Shown here: positions 1 through 8,535 of the stretch, in pieces | Position numbering within the stretch: position 1 is the first letter of the stretch | Layout of the letters: each line of letters begins with the position of its first letter | From: Streptomyces physcomitrii | GTDB taxonomy: Bacteria; Actinomycetota; Actinomycetes; Streptomycetales; Streptomycetaceae | Length of the DNA: 64,000 nt | Assembly: GCF_012273655.1 (NCBI RefSeq) | Contig: NZ_JAAWWP010000005.1 | Coordinates: 186,001 to 250,000 of the forward strand | Direction of reading: 5' to 3' | Made by a program: the position numbers and the translations under genes | Notes under the pieces: generated by a model | The model's database searches: none | Seen by the model: the letters and a program-made list of their open reading frames with translations, nothing else | What the model was told of the DNA's origin: nothing

Positions 1-267
1 AGCCGCACCCTCCTGTCCGAGCTGGTGCGCGCCGAGGTGAGCGGCTTCTGCTATCCGTACGGCACCGTCGACGCCCGGGTGGCGGCCGCGGTCCGCAGGG
101 CCGGGTACCGCTACGCCTGCGCGATCGACCCGGGCCGCCTGAGCGGGCCGTTCGCGCTGCCGCGGCTGCACATCGGGCAGCAGGACACCCCCTTGAGGAT
201 GGCGCTCAAGCGCAGGCTGCACCCGCTGCGCCGCCGGGCCCCGCGCGAAGAGGCGGCCCCGGTGTGA
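1..267 (+). CDS. Polysaccharide deacetylase, C-terminal part (5' end outside window)
   Basis: The frame is open from base 1 to a stop at 265-267. It gives a tail with SGFCYPYGTVDARVAAAVRR, which fits the last strands of a NodB-type carbohydrate esterase (the CYPYG segment is typical of these enzymes). This family removes N-acetyl groups from glycans, usually at the cell surface. The metal-binding residues lie upstream of the window and cannot be checked. A basic tail (KRRLHPLRRRAPR) follows the domain. The stop overlaps the GTG start of the glycosyltransferase gene at 264, so the two are translationally coupled in a polysaccharide operon. The family call rests on a short tail and the neighbours. 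Confidence 0.7.
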   Translation, partial: SRTLLSELVRAEVSGFCYPYGTVDARVAAAVRRAGYRYACAIDPGRLSGPFALPRLHIGQQDTPLRMALKRRLHPLRRRAPREEAAPV

Positions 268-1406
268 GGGCGCTGCACATCATCACCGGCCTCGGCGTCG
301 GCGGTGCCGAGCAGCAACTTCGGCTGCTGCTGCGGGAGTTGCCGGTGGACTGCGAGGTGGTCACGCTCACCAACCCGGGCCCGGTCGCGGACGGGCTGCT
401 CGCCGACGGGGTCCGCGTGGTCCATCTGGGCATGGCCGGCAACCGGGACCTGTCCGCGCTGCCGAGACTGACCGCGCTGATCGAGCGCGGCGGCTACGAC
501 CTGGTGCACACCCATCTGTACCGGGCCTGCCTCTACGGCCGGATCGCCGCCCGCCTGGCGGGCGTACGGGCCATCGTGGCCACCGAACACTCCCTGGGCG
601 AAAGGCAGTTGGAGGGCCGCCCGCTGACCGGCGCGGTACGCGGCCTCTACCTCGCCGGGGAGCGCCTGGGCCGTGCCACGGTCGCCGTCTCCGCCACCGT
701 CGCCGAACGGCTGCGCCGCTGGGGCGTGCCCGAGGGCCGGATCCACCTGGTACCCAACGGCATCGACGCCGGGGCCTTCCGCTTCGACGCCGCCGCCCGC
801 CGCCGCACCCGGGCGCTGCTGGGCCTCCCCGAGGACGCCTATGTCATCGGCGGGGTGGGGCGGCTCGCGGCGGGCAAGCAGTTCGGCGTACTGATCGAGG
901 CACTCGCCCAACTCCCGGCCGACTGCCGCCTGTTGCTGGTCGGGGGCGGCCCCGAGGAGGCCGCGCTCCGGCAGGCGGCACGGCAGCGGGGCCTCGCCGG
1001 CCGGGTCGTGCTCGCCGGGGAGAGCCCGCTGCTGCCCGCGCCCCGGGACGCTCAACGCCCGCCGCTGGGCGCCCTGTTGTCCGCGATGGACGTACTGGCC
1101 TCGCCCTCCCCGGAGGAGGCCTTCGGCCTGGCCGCCGTCGAAGGGCTCGCGGCGGGACTGCCGGTGCGCTACGCGGCCTGCCCCGCCCTGGAGGACCTGC
1201 CCCGGCAGTCCACCGCGGGCGCCGAACGCCTCGCCCCCGGCGCCGCCTCCTTCGCCCGCGCCCTCGCCGCGCTGCGGGCCGCGGGCCCGCGCCGCCTCGA
1301 CGTACCCGGCGCCGTCCACCACTACAGCATCGCCCGCAGTGCCCGGCAGCTGACCGGCGTGTACGCACAGGCGCTGGCACCGACCAAGGGAGTGACCCGC
1401 TCATGA
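264..1406 (+). CDS. GT4-type glycosyltransferase
   Basis: A 380-aa GT-B fold glycosyltransferase. The N-terminal domain opens with ALHIITGLGVGGAEQQL, the glycine-rich acceptor-side loop of GT4 enzymes. The C-terminal domain has VGRLAAGKQF and LLLVGGGPEE, followed by SPEEAFGLAAVEGLAAG, the E-x7-E type nucleotide-sugar site. It should add a sugar from an activated donor to a lipid-linked or polymer acceptor at the inner membrane face. Donor and acceptor cannot be told from sequence. The GTG start at 264 overlaps the deacetylase stop, and its own stop overlaps the next ATG at 1403, so it sits inside one operon. Confidence 0.9.
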   Translation: MRALHIITGLGVGGAEQQLRLLLRELPVDCEVVTLTNPGPVADGLLADGVRVVHLGMAGNRDLSALPRLTALIERGGYDLVHTHLYRACLYGRIAARLAGVRAIVATEHSLGERQLEGRPLTGAVRGLYLAGERLGRATVAVSATVAERLRRWGVPEGRIHLVPNGIDAGAFRFDAAARRRTRALLGLPEDAYVIGGVGRLAAGKQFGVLIEALAQLPADCRLLLVGGGPEEAALRQAARQRGLAGRVVLAGESPLLPAPRDAQRPPLGALLSAMDVLASPSPEEAFGLAAVEGLAAGLPVRYAACPALEDLPRQSTAGAERLAPGAASFARALAALRAAGPRRLDVPGAVHHYSIARSARQLTGVYAQALAPTKGVTRS

Positions 1407-2080
1407 CCGAACAATCCCCGCCCCGCCCGGCCGCCCGCGCCGCGCTCGCCCGTCTGCGGCGGCTGCCCGCCTGGTGGCTGCTGCCGGTGTGCGCCCTGCT
1501 CGGCGCGGTGATCGGCGGCGCGTACGGGCTGCTGCGCGCTCCCCAGTACACGGCGACGAGCTATGTCATCGCGGTCCCCGGCGACAAGGCGGATCCGGCG
1601 ACCGCGCTCGGCTTCGCCCAGGCCTACGGCCGGGTCGCCACCCAGCTCGCCGTCCTCGGCGACGCCCAGGTCGAGGCGGGCGTCCCCGTCGCGACGCTGC
1701 GCGAGAGCGTACGGGCGGCCACCTCCCCCGACGCGCCGATGATCTCCCTGTCGGCCACCGCCGCCTCGCCGGGGACCGCCACCGACATGGCCAACGCGGT
1801 CGCCCGCGCGCTGACCGCCAACGCCCGCCTCACCAAGGACGCGATGCGGGTGCAGCTGGTGCAGTTCTCCCGCGCCACCGAACCCTCCTCCCCCGCCTCC
1901 GCCTCCGCCGCGGTGACCGCCCTGGTCGGCGCGAGCGCGGGCGGACTGCTCGGCGGCCTCGCCCTGCTCGCCCGGCCCCGGCGCCGCACCACGGTCGGGG
2001 AGAACGCCTCGGTACCGGCCCCGGCGGGCGAGAGCGCGCCCGCCGCCGAGCGGGCCGGTGACGCCCGGGCGGCCACATGA
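1403..2080 (+). CDS. Wzz/CpsC-like chain-length membrane protein
   Basis: A 225-aa protein with two membrane segments, about residues 24-46 (WWLLPVCALLGAVIGGAYG) and 168-190, around a periplasm-facing middle. The stretch just after the first segment (APQYTATSYVIAVPG) is the typical start of a Wzz/CpsC polysaccharide co-polymerase domain. Such proteins set polymer length or couple synthesis to a tyrosine kinase. No kinase domain is fused and none is adjacent. The C-terminal tail is Ala/Glu-rich and cytoplasmic. The ATG at 1403 overlaps the stop of the glycosyltransferase, and its stop overlaps the ATG at 2077. Confidence 0.75.
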   Translation: MTEQSPPRPAARAALARLRRLPAWWLLPVCALLGAVIGGAYGLLRAPQYTATSYVIAVPGDKADPATALGFAQAYGRVATQLAVLGDAQVEAGVPVATLRESVRAATSPDAPMISLSATAASPGTATDMANAVARALTANARLTKDAMRVQLVQFSRATEPSSPASASAAVTALVGASAGGLLGGLALLARPRRRTTVGENASVPAPAGESAPAAERAGDARAAT

Positions 2081-3705
2081 GCAGCGCCCTCGGCACCGGC
2101 CTGCCGCGCGCCGGCGCCCGCCGCGCCCCCTCCGCCGCGGCGGACGCCGCCGGGCAGAGCGCCGTCTTCGGCTGGTGCCGCACCCAGAGCGAGTTCGCGG
2201 CGCTGGCCCCGGAGTGGGAGCGCCTGTACGACAACTGCCGCAGCGCGACGCCCTTCCAGAGCCACGCCTGGCTGCACTCCTGGTGGCGCGCCTACGGCAC
2301 CCGGGGCCGCCTGCGCCTCGCCCTGGTGCGCGACGGCGCGGGCCGGCTCCTCGCGGTGGCCCCGCTGCGGGCGGTGCGGTGGCCGGTGCCCGCGCTGGTC
2401 CCGCTCGGCAGCGCGGTCACCGACTTCATGGACGTCCTCCTCGACGACGACCACCGGGGCGCCGCCGCCGAGGCCCTGGTGCGCGGACTGTCGGCCGCCG
2501 CCCGCACCCGGCTGCTCGACCTGGGCGAGGCCCGGCCCGGCGCGGCCACCGCCCTGCTGTACGAGGCCTGGCCGGGCCCGCGGCGGATCCTGGACGACTC
2601 GGTGTGCCTGCAACTGCCCGCCGTACCGCTGGAGTCGCTGCTGACCCGGCTGGCGGCGCCGCGCGCCCAGCGGGTCCGCGCCAAGCTGCGCAAGCTGGAC
2701 GCCCTCGGCATCGAGCAGCGCCCGGTGCCCGCCGCGGAGGCCGAGCAGGCGGTACGCACCCTGCTGCGGCTGCACCGGCTCCAGTGGCAGGGCCGCGGGG
2801 TGACCGCCGAGCATCTGCGGCCCCGGTTCGCGGAGCACCTGGTGGGCGCCGCCGGCCGGATGGTGGCCGCCGGGCAGGCCCGCCTGACCGAGTTCCGCCT
2901 CGACGGGGAGGTAGCCGCCGTCGACCTGAGCCTGCGCGGCCCCCGCCTGCGGGGCGGCTACCTCTACGGCGCCGATCCCCGGCTGCGGGAACGCAAGGCG
3001 GACGTCGCCACGATGCTGCTCCGCTCTGTCCTCGCGGACTGCCCGGACACCGGCGCCCCCGGCGGGATTCTGAGCCTGCTGCGCGGCGAGGAACCGTACA
3101 AACACCACTGGCGCCCCGACACCGCCGTCAACCGGCGCTATCTGCTGGCCAGTCGGAGCACCGCCCCGCTGCTCACCGCGGTCACCCTGGACGCGGCGGC
3201 CCGGCAGCGGGCACGGGCACTGCGCGCGGCCTGGCGGGAGCGGACCTGGGCGGCGCCGTGGGAGCGGGGGGAGCGGAACGGGACGGGGAAGAGGGCCGGT
3301 CAGCGGGCCCTGGGGCCTGAGGAGAAGGCGAAGGGGCCGGAGCAGAGGAGCAAGGCGCCGGACGCGCAGGGGCGGAACGGGAAGGGACGGAACGGGAAGG
3401 AGCCAGACGGCAAGGCGCCCGGCGGGAAGGCATCGGACGGGAAGAGGCCCGACGCGAAGGCACCCGTCCGTAAGGCACCCGTCCGTAAGGCGCCCGTCCG
3501 TAAGGCGCCCGTCCGTGAGGCACCCATCCGCGAGGCAGCCCTCCGTGAGGCACCGATCCGGCAGGCGCCGCCCCGGAAGGCGGGCGTCGAGGCGGCCTCC
3601 TCCTCACCGGCCCGGAGCGGGCAAGGCGGCGGGAAGTCCGCCGCTCCGGCGCCGCGGACCGCCCCGGATGCCGGAGCCGGGCGCGGGGCGGACCGTGAGA
3701 GCTGA
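2077..3705 (+). CDS. CelD/BioF2-like GNAT acyltransferase with repetitive basic tail
   Basis: A 542-aa protein. Residues about 30-370 fit the Acetyltransf_6/CelD family found in polysaccharide loci. Recognisable features are the WERLYDNCRSATPFQSHAWL start, a central LRKLDALGIEQRPV segment, and the FRLDGEVAAVDLSLRG to YLYGADP block of the GNAT fold. It probably transfers an acyl group to a sugar or lipid carrier. From about residue 400 the protein becomes a Lys/Arg/Pro/Ala-rich low-complexity tail with pentapeptide repeats of the KAPVR type. That tail is outside the family and probably disordered. The ATG overlaps the previous stop, so it is the fourth gene of the operon. Confidence 0.75.
   Translation: MSSALGTGLPRAGARRAPSAAADAAGQSAVFGWCRTQSEFAALAPEWERLYDNCRSATPFQSHAWLHSWWRAYGTRGRLRLALVRDGAGRLLAVAPLRAVRWPVPALVPLGSAVTDFMDVLLDDDHRGAAAEALVRGLSAAARTRLLDLGEARPGAATALLYEAWPGPRRILDDSVCLQLPAVPLESLLTRLAAPRAQRVRAKLRKLDALGIEQRPVPAAEAEQAVRTLLRLHRLQWQGRGVTAEHLRPRFAEHLVGAAGRMVAAGQARLTEFRLDGEVAAVDLSLRGPRLRGGYLYGADPRLRERKADVATMLLRSVLADCPDTGAPGGILSLLRGEEPYKHHWRPDTAVNRRYLLASRSTAPLLTAVTLDAAARQRARALRAAWRERTWAAPWERGERNGTGKRAGQRALGPEEKAKGPEQRSKAPDAQGRNGKGRNGKEPDGKAPGGKASDGKRPDAKAPVRKAPVRKAPVRKAPVREAPIREAALREAPIRQAPPRKAGVEAASSSPARSGQGGGKSAAPAPRTAPDAGAGRGADRES
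3463..3560 (+). repeat. 15-bp tandem repeat coding for KAPVR units
   Basis: About six imperfect copies of a 15-base unit (GCACCCGTCCGTAAG and variants) sit in frame inside the acyltransferase tail. They code for KAPVR, KAPVR, KAPVR, EAPIR, EAALR, EAPIR. The period is a multiple of three, so copy-number change would alter length without breaking the frame. Confidence 0.85.
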
Positions 3706-3926
3706 GGCGGAGGAGGAGGCGGCGAGGGCGGCGGCGGAAGGGCCGAAGGCCAGGCGGGCTGCCGGGACCGGCGAGGCGCCCGGGGCAGACAGGGCAGACG
3801 GCGCCGAGGGGGCAGACGGGCGGCGCACACCCGGCACCGCTGCCGCCGCCCGCGTCTCCCCGGCCCCCGTTTCCCCGGCCCTCGGCACCCGGGCGGCAGT
3901 CCCCGGCGCCGGATCATCCGTCCCCG

Positions 3927-4136
3927 CCACCGGACCAGCGGCCCTCCCCACCGGACCAGCGGCCCTCGCCACCGGACCACCGGCCCTCCCCACCGGACCA
4001 GCGGCCCTCGCCACCGGACCACCGGCCCTCGCCACCGGACCAGCAGCCCTCGCCACCGGACCGACGGCCCTCCCCACCGGCTCAGCAGCCCCCGCCACCG
4101 CATCCGCAGGCCTCTCCACCGGCTCAGCAGTCCTCG
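3927..4136. repeat. 21-bp tandem repeat, ten copies
   Basis: Ten head-to-tail 21-base units, each beginning CCACCGG or a close variant and ending in a CCCTCS-like block. The first seven are nearly identical; the last three have drifted. The array lies between convergent genes, and its last unit covers the stop codon (4124-4126) of the glycoside hydrolase on the minus strand. All six frames are largely open through it, so the overlapping long frames are not evidence of a gene. The 221 bases before it (3706-3926) hold no gene I can support. Confidence 0.9.
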
Positions 4137-5380
4137 TCGCCGAACCAGTCCCGCAGCCAGCCGGGCAGCCGGGACTCGCAGGACCCGTCGTCCTCCGGCG
4201 GGTCGGGGACCTCGGCCTCCGGCGGGTCCGGGATCTCGGGCCACTCCGGTTCCTGGGGCTCGCCGGGTTCCTCGGGTGCCGTGCCGCCGGAGACCACCGA
4301 GCGGTAGAGGGCGGCGGCGCGCGGATTCTGCCCGCACTGCCAGACGCCGTGCGGGCAGTAGTCGGTGATGGTCTGGTAGAGCGGCTTGTGGTCGCTCATC
4401 CAGTCGAGCATGCCGCGCATGTAGGCGGAGTTGTCACCGCCGCGGAACAGTCCCCACTCGGGGAAGGAGATCGGCTTGCGGTGCGCGGCGGCGAAGGCGG
4501 CGTGGTCGCGCAGCCCGTACGGCTCCTTGATCTGGTCCTCGAAGGACAGGCCCTCGGGCTGGTCGTAGGCGTCGAGGCCGATGATGTCGACGACCTTGTC
4601 GCCGGGGTAGCACTCGGTCCACGGGATGGCGTCCCGGCCGCGGGTGGCGGTGAAGTCGAAGCGCAGCTGCTGCCCGGGGACCATGCGCATGACGCGGACG
4701 ATGCGGGTCCAGTACGCCTTCCAGGCGGCCGGGTCGGGGCCGCAGCGGTGCGAGTAGGTGGTGCCGTTCATCTCCCAGCCGGGCACCAGGACCGTGTCGG
4801 GGACCTTCAGCGCGACCAGGCGCTGGGCGAGCCGGTAGAAGTGCTGGTCGTAGGCGCCGGACGCGCCGCGGCGCAGCAGGGTGCGGACCTCTCCGTCACC
4901 GAGCCGCTCCTCGTTGCGTTCCATCATCGGGACGTTGACGACGAGCATCCGGTCGTTTTCGGCGCGGCGCCATTTCGCCCAGCTGTCGAGGAATCCGTGG
5001 CCGCCCTCGATGTTCTCCCAGCGGTCGCCGGGCAAGTAGGTGTGCCCGACCCGGATTTCGGCGCCGCCGAGCCAGCGGCTGAATTCGGCGATCCGCCGGA
5101 CGCCCTTCTCGCCGTAGTCGAGATAGGCGCCCACGGCGGTTTCCGCGGCGGCCGGAGCGGGCGCGCCGCCGGGCGGTGCACTGCCCGGCGGTCCGCCCTC
5201 GGGCCCGGGCCCCGCGGCGGGCGCCGCCTCGCGGGCCGTACCCCCCGGACCGGCGCCGTCACCGCCGCCGACCGGTGTGAAGAGCGCGGCAGCCGTGACC
5301 AGCACGGCCGCGCATACCAGCCCGCCGGCCACCCGGCGCCGATGCTGGGATACGAGACCGTCGTGTGCGCGCATACCCAT
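4124..5380 (-). CDS. Secreted GH26-like glycoside hydrolase
   Basis: About 418 aa from the ATG at 5380, chosen because AAAGGGAG lies just upstream; an ATG six bases further in would also work. An N-terminal signal or anchor segment (GGLVCAAVLVTAAALF) is followed by a low-complexity Pro/Ala/Gly linker. The TIM-barrel domain shows GWEMNG, with a glutamate in the acid/base position, and FPEWGLF, with a glutamate in the nucleophile position, as in GH26 beta-mannanase-type enzymes. The tail (residues about 370-418) is Glu/Pro-rich and ends in two Cys. Placement against a polysaccharide operon suggests a surface-polymer trimming or releasing enzyme. The substrate is inferred only. Confidence 0.75.
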   Translation of the reverse strand: MGMRAHDGLVSQHRRRVAGGLVCAAVLVTAAALFTPVGGGDGAGPGGTAREAAPAAGPGPEGGPPGSAPPGGAPAPAAAETAVGAYLDYGEKGVRRIAEFSRWLGGAEIRVGHTYLPGDRWENIEGGHGFLDSWAKWRRAENDRMLVVNVPMMERNEERLGDGEVRTLLRRGASGAYDQHFYRLAQRLVALKVPDTVLVPGWEMNGTTYSHRCGPDPAAWKAYWTRIVRVMRMVPGQQLRFDFTATRGRDAIPWTECYPGDKVVDIIGLDAYDQPEGLSFEDQIKEPYGLRDHAAFAAAHRKPISFPEWGLFRGGDNSAYMRGMLDWMSDHKPLYQTITDYCPHGVWQCGQNPRAAALYRSVVSGGTAPEEPGEPQEPEWPEIPDPPEAEVPDPPEDDGSCESRLPGWLRDWFGDEDC

Positions 5381-5651
5381 GCCGCTCCCTTTCTCACTGC
5401 CCGACCCTGCATTGTCCGACCCTGCACTGTCCGCTTTCCCGGTCGCCGTCACCCGGCACGACTCTCCCGGTTCTCGGTTTCCGCGGAGACGCTTTCCTGT
5501 TCCGCGTCCTGTTCATTTTCTTGTGCCACGCCGACTGACCCGACGTCATAAATATTTCTATTACGCCGATTGAGTTTCTGAAACGCCCTCCGCCCACCCT
5601 TTCCCTCTGCCGGGTGAGCAAATGGCGGGCTCGACGAGGAGGATCAGCCAG

Positions 5652-7046
5652 GTGCCGCAGTTCGACACCCGCGTACCCGCCGTACTGCTGCGGATCGACC
5701 GGAACCCCTTCCATCACGGCACCCTCGGTGCGGTGCGCTCGCTCGGCCGCGCCGGAATCGACGTGCACCTGGTGGCGGATCTGACGGGCAGTCCGGTCGG
5801 CCGCTCCCGCCATCTGCGGGCGGTGCACGTACCGCCGCCGCCCGACGCCCCGGAGGAGCGGATCGCGCGCGCCCTCGGCCGGCTCGCCGGGCGGCTCGCG
5901 CACCCCGCCGTGCTGATCCCGCTGGACGACGCGAGCGCCGTCGCGATCGGCCGCCGCCACCACGCGCTCGCGGGCCGCTTCCTGCTGCCCGGCATCCCGT
6001 CCGTACTGCCCGAGGAGGTCGCCGACAAGGAGCGCCTGGCGGGGGTCTGCGCCCGGCTCGGCATCCCGCACCCGCTGACCCTGGTGCCCGCCGACGCCCG
6101 GCAGGCCGCGGCCGCCGCCCGGCGCCTGGGCCTGCCCGTGGTCGCCAAGTGGAGCCGCCCCTGGCTGCTGCCCGCGGGCGCCGGACTGCGCAGCACCTGC
6201 CTGCTGCGCACCCCCGCCGAGGCCGCCGCCCTGTTCACCCGCGGCGCGCGGGCGGGCGGCAGCCTGCTCCTCCAGCGGTATCTGCCGCCGGGACCCGGCC
6301 GGCACCTCGACTGGTTCTTCCACGGCTACGCCGCCCGGGACGGCCGCATCCACGGCGGCGGTGCGGGCCGCAAGGAGCGCTCCTGGCCGCGCGGCGCCGG
6401 ACTGACCGCGCTGGGCCGCTGGACCCCGGGACCCGAACTCGCCGAGGCCGCGGGCGCCCTCGTCGCCGCCCTCGGCTACCGCGGCATCCTCGACCTCGAC
6501 TTCCGCTACGACCCCGGCACCGGCACCTACCACCTGCTCGACTTCAACCCCCGCCCCGGCGCCCAGTTCCGCCTGTTCGCGGACGCGGGCGGACTCGACG
6601 TGGTGCGCGCCCAGCACCTGGACCTGACCCACCGTCCGCTCCCGGCGCCCCGCCCGCGGCCCGGCCGGGTCTTCGTCGTCGAGAACTACGCGCCGCTCGC
6701 CGCCCTGCGCCCCGCGCGCGGCGGCCGCCGCGAGGGCGCCTGGCTCGCGGCCGACGACCCGCTGCCCGGCCTCGCCCTCGGCCGGCTGTTCACCCGGCAC
6801 GCCGTGTCCAGGCTGGCCGCCCGGCTGCGCCGCGCCCTGCCGCCCCGCCCCCGGCGGGCACCCGCCGCGGGCACCACCGCCCTGGTGCCGGGCCAGGCGG
6901 GCCCCGGCGACCTGGAGTCCGCCCCTCGGGCCGGACAGGAGGACCTCCGCCCCGCGAAGAACCCCACGGAGAAGAACCCCACGGACCGGAACGCGGACCG
7001 GAACACGGACCGGAAGACGGACAGGAAGAAGGCGAGCAGTTGCTGA
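5652..7046 (+). CDS. ATP-grasp carboxylate ligase-like protein
   Basis: A 464-aa ATP-grasp protein. I place the start at GTG 5652 because AGGAGG at 5637-5642 is nine bases upstream; an in-frame ATG at 5622 lacks such a site. The N-terminal Rossmann-like part (VPAVLLRIDRNPFHHGTLGAVRSL is the opening region) leads to the ATP-grasp core with GLPVVAKWS as the ATP-contacting lysine strand. DFNPRPGAQF is the metal-binding D-x-N-x-R motif. Such enzymes join a carboxylate to an amine or thiol through an acyl-phosphate. The gene is divergent from the hydrolase and overlaps the flavoprotein, which suggests the pair acts together on a small molecule or on a polymer substituent. Confidence 0.8.
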   Translation: MPQFDTRVPAVLLRIDRNPFHHGTLGAVRSLGRAGIDVHLVADLTGSPVGRSRHLRAVHVPPPPDAPEERIARALGRLAGRLAHPAVLIPLDDASAVAIGRRHHALAGRFLLPGIPSVLPEEVADKERLAGVCARLGIPHPLTLVPADARQAAAAARRLGLPVVAKWSRPWLLPAGAGLRSTCLLRTPAEAAALFTRGARAGGSLLLQRYLPPGPGRHLDWFFHGYAARDGRIHGGGAGRKERSWPRGAGLTALGRWTPGPELAEAAGALVAALGYRGILDLDFRYDPGTGTYHLLDFNPRPGAQFRLFADAGGLDVVRAQHLDLTHRPLPAPRPRPGRVFVVENYAPLAALRPARGGRREGAWLAADDPLPGLALGRLFTRHAVSRLAARLRRALPPRPRRAPAAGTTALVPGQAGPGDLESAPRAGQEDLRPAKNPTEKNPTDRNADRNTDRKTDRKKASSC

Positions 7047-8437
7047 CGCACGATCTGCTGGTGGTCGGCGCGGGACCCTACGGACTCTCGATCGCCGCGC
7101 ACGCCGCCGCGGCCGGACTCGACCTCAAGGTCTTCGGCCGCCCGATGGACTCCTGGCGCAGCCATATGCCGCCCGGCATGCTCCTGAAGTCCGAGCCCTG
7201 GGCCTCCCACCTCTCCGACCCGGCGGGCGCCTTCGGCCTCGACGCCTACGCCGCCGCCCACGGGCTGAGCGCCCGGCACGGCGAGCCGATCGGGGTGGCC
7301 GAATTCGCCGCGTACGGGCTGTGGTTCGCCGAGCGCGCGGTCCCCGCCGTCGACGAGCGCCTCGTCCGTTCCCTGCGGCCGGTCCCCGGCGGCTTCCGGG
7401 CCACCACCGAGGACGGCGAGGAGGTCCGCGCCCGCACGGTCGCCCTCGCGGTCGGTGTGCTGCCCTTCGTCGATTTGCCCGGGGCGCTGCGCCCGCTCGG
7501 CACGGACGGCGCGCTGGCCTCGCACAGCAGCCACCACGGCGATCTGACGCGCTTCCGCGGCCAGGACGTCACCGTCGTCGGCGGCGGGCAGGCCGCCCTG
7601 GAGACCGCGGCCCTGCTCGCCGAACAGGGCACCCGCACCAGGGTCCTGACCCGCGCCGGGCAGCTGTGCTGGAACGACCTGCCGCCCGCCCTCGACCGCC
7701 CCTGGTGGCGCCGCGCCCGCTCCCCGCTCAGCGGCCTCGGCCAGGGCTGGCGCAACTGGTCCTACGCGCAGCTCCCGGGCGCCTTCCGCCTGTTGCCCGC
7801 CGAGCGGCGCACCAGGATCAGCGCCACCGCGCTGGGTCCGGCGGGCGCCTGGTGGGTGCGCTCACGCGTGGAGTCGGGGGTCGAGGTGCTGACCGGCCAC
7901 GAGATCGTCCGCGCCGAGCCCGCCGGGGGCCGGGTGCGCCTGGAGGTCGCCGGCCCGGGCGGCACGCTTCGCCTGCGCACCGACCACGTCCTCGCGGCCA
8001 CCGGCTTCACCGCGAGCAGCGCGCGGCTCGCCCCGCTCGACCCGGAGATCCGCGCGGCCCTGCACACCCTCGGCGACGGCTCCCCCGCCACCGGCCCGGG
8101 CTTCGAGTCCTCCTGCCCCGGCCTCTTCCTCGCGGGCCTGGTCACCGCCTCCGCCTTCGGCCCGTCGATGCGCTTCGTCTACGGGGCCTCGTACACGGCG
8201 GACCGGCTGGTACGCGGCGTGCGGCGCAGGCTCCGCCGGGGCGGGCCGGTACGGGTGCCGGGTCCGGCGGTGGGGGCCGAGGCGGGCGCGGTGGGGCCGG
8301 GCGCGATCGTGGTGGGTTCGGGCGCGGTGGGGTCGGGCGCGATCGAGGTGGGCGCGGCCGGAGCCCGTGCGGCCGGGACCGGGGCAGCCGGGGCGGACGA
8401 CGGGCGCAGCCCGGCCGGAGCGGGCGCGGCGGGCTGA
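7040..8437 (+). CDS. FAD/NAD(P)-dependent oxidoreductase (flavin monooxygenase-like)
   Basis: About 465 aa from TTG 7040, which overlaps the ATP-grasp stop and has AGAAGG seven bases upstream. The first dinucleotide fold is VVGAGPYGLSIAAHAAAAGL, and the second is VVGGGQAALETAALL, separated by the usual 160-170 residues. This two-fold layout and GPYGLS fit class B flavin monooxygenases and lysine/ornithine N-hydroxylase relatives. A C-terminal FAD-contact region reads GLFLAGLVTASAFGPSMRF. The last 65 residues are a low-complexity Gly/Ala/Val tail with short direct repeats and are not part of the fold. It is co-translated with the ATP-grasp gene. The substrate is unknown. Confidence 0.85.
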   Translation: MLTHDLLVVGAGPYGLSIAAHAAAAGLDLKVFGRPMDSWRSHMPPGMLLKSEPWASHLSDPAGAFGLDAYAAAHGLSARHGEPIGVAEFAAYGLWFAERAVPAVDERLVRSLRPVPGGFRATTEDGEEVRARTVALAVGVLPFVDLPGALRPLGTDGALASHSSHHGDLTRFRGQDVTVVGGGQAALETAALLAEQGTRTRVLTRAGQLCWNDLPPALDRPWWRRARSPLSGLGQGWRNWSYAQLPGAFRLLPAERRTRISATALGPAGAWWVRSRVESGVEVLTGHEIVRAEPAGGRVRLEVAGPGGTLRLRTDHVLAATGFTASSARLAPLDPEIRAALHTLGDGSPATGPGFESSCPGLFLAGLVTASAFGPSMRFVYGASYTADRLVRGVRRRLRRGGPVRVPGPAVGAEAGAVGPGAIVVGSGAVGSGAIEVGAAGARAAGTGAAGADDGRSPAGAGAAG

Positions 8438-8478
8438 GCTGCGGTAGCGGGGGGGGCCGCCGGGGGGCGGGCAGCGCA

Positions 8479-8518
8479 AAGGGCCGGGTGGCCGCCGTGT
8501 GGCGGTCGCCCGGCCCTT
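8479..8518. terminator. Bidirectional hairpin terminator
   Basis: AAGGGCCGGG pairs with CCCGGCCCTT, and GCCGCC pairs with GGCGGT inside it, with a four-base loop. It lies between the convergent flavoprotein and chaplin genes, so it should stop transcripts from both sides. Confidence 0.85.
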
Positions 8519-8535
8519 CTGTCGCCGTACCCCTG

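Noticed and set aside
3604..4119. Minus-strand GPVARAAG-repeat frame
   Set aside because: It is just another translation of the 21-bp array, starts from GTG without a ribosome site and overlaps the acyltransferase tail antisense.
3515..5551. Long plus-strand open frame across the 21-bp repeats and through the hydrolase gene
   Set aside because: It is antisense to the hydrolase, which has real catalytic motifs. Openness comes from repeats and high GC, and there is no domain or ribosome site.
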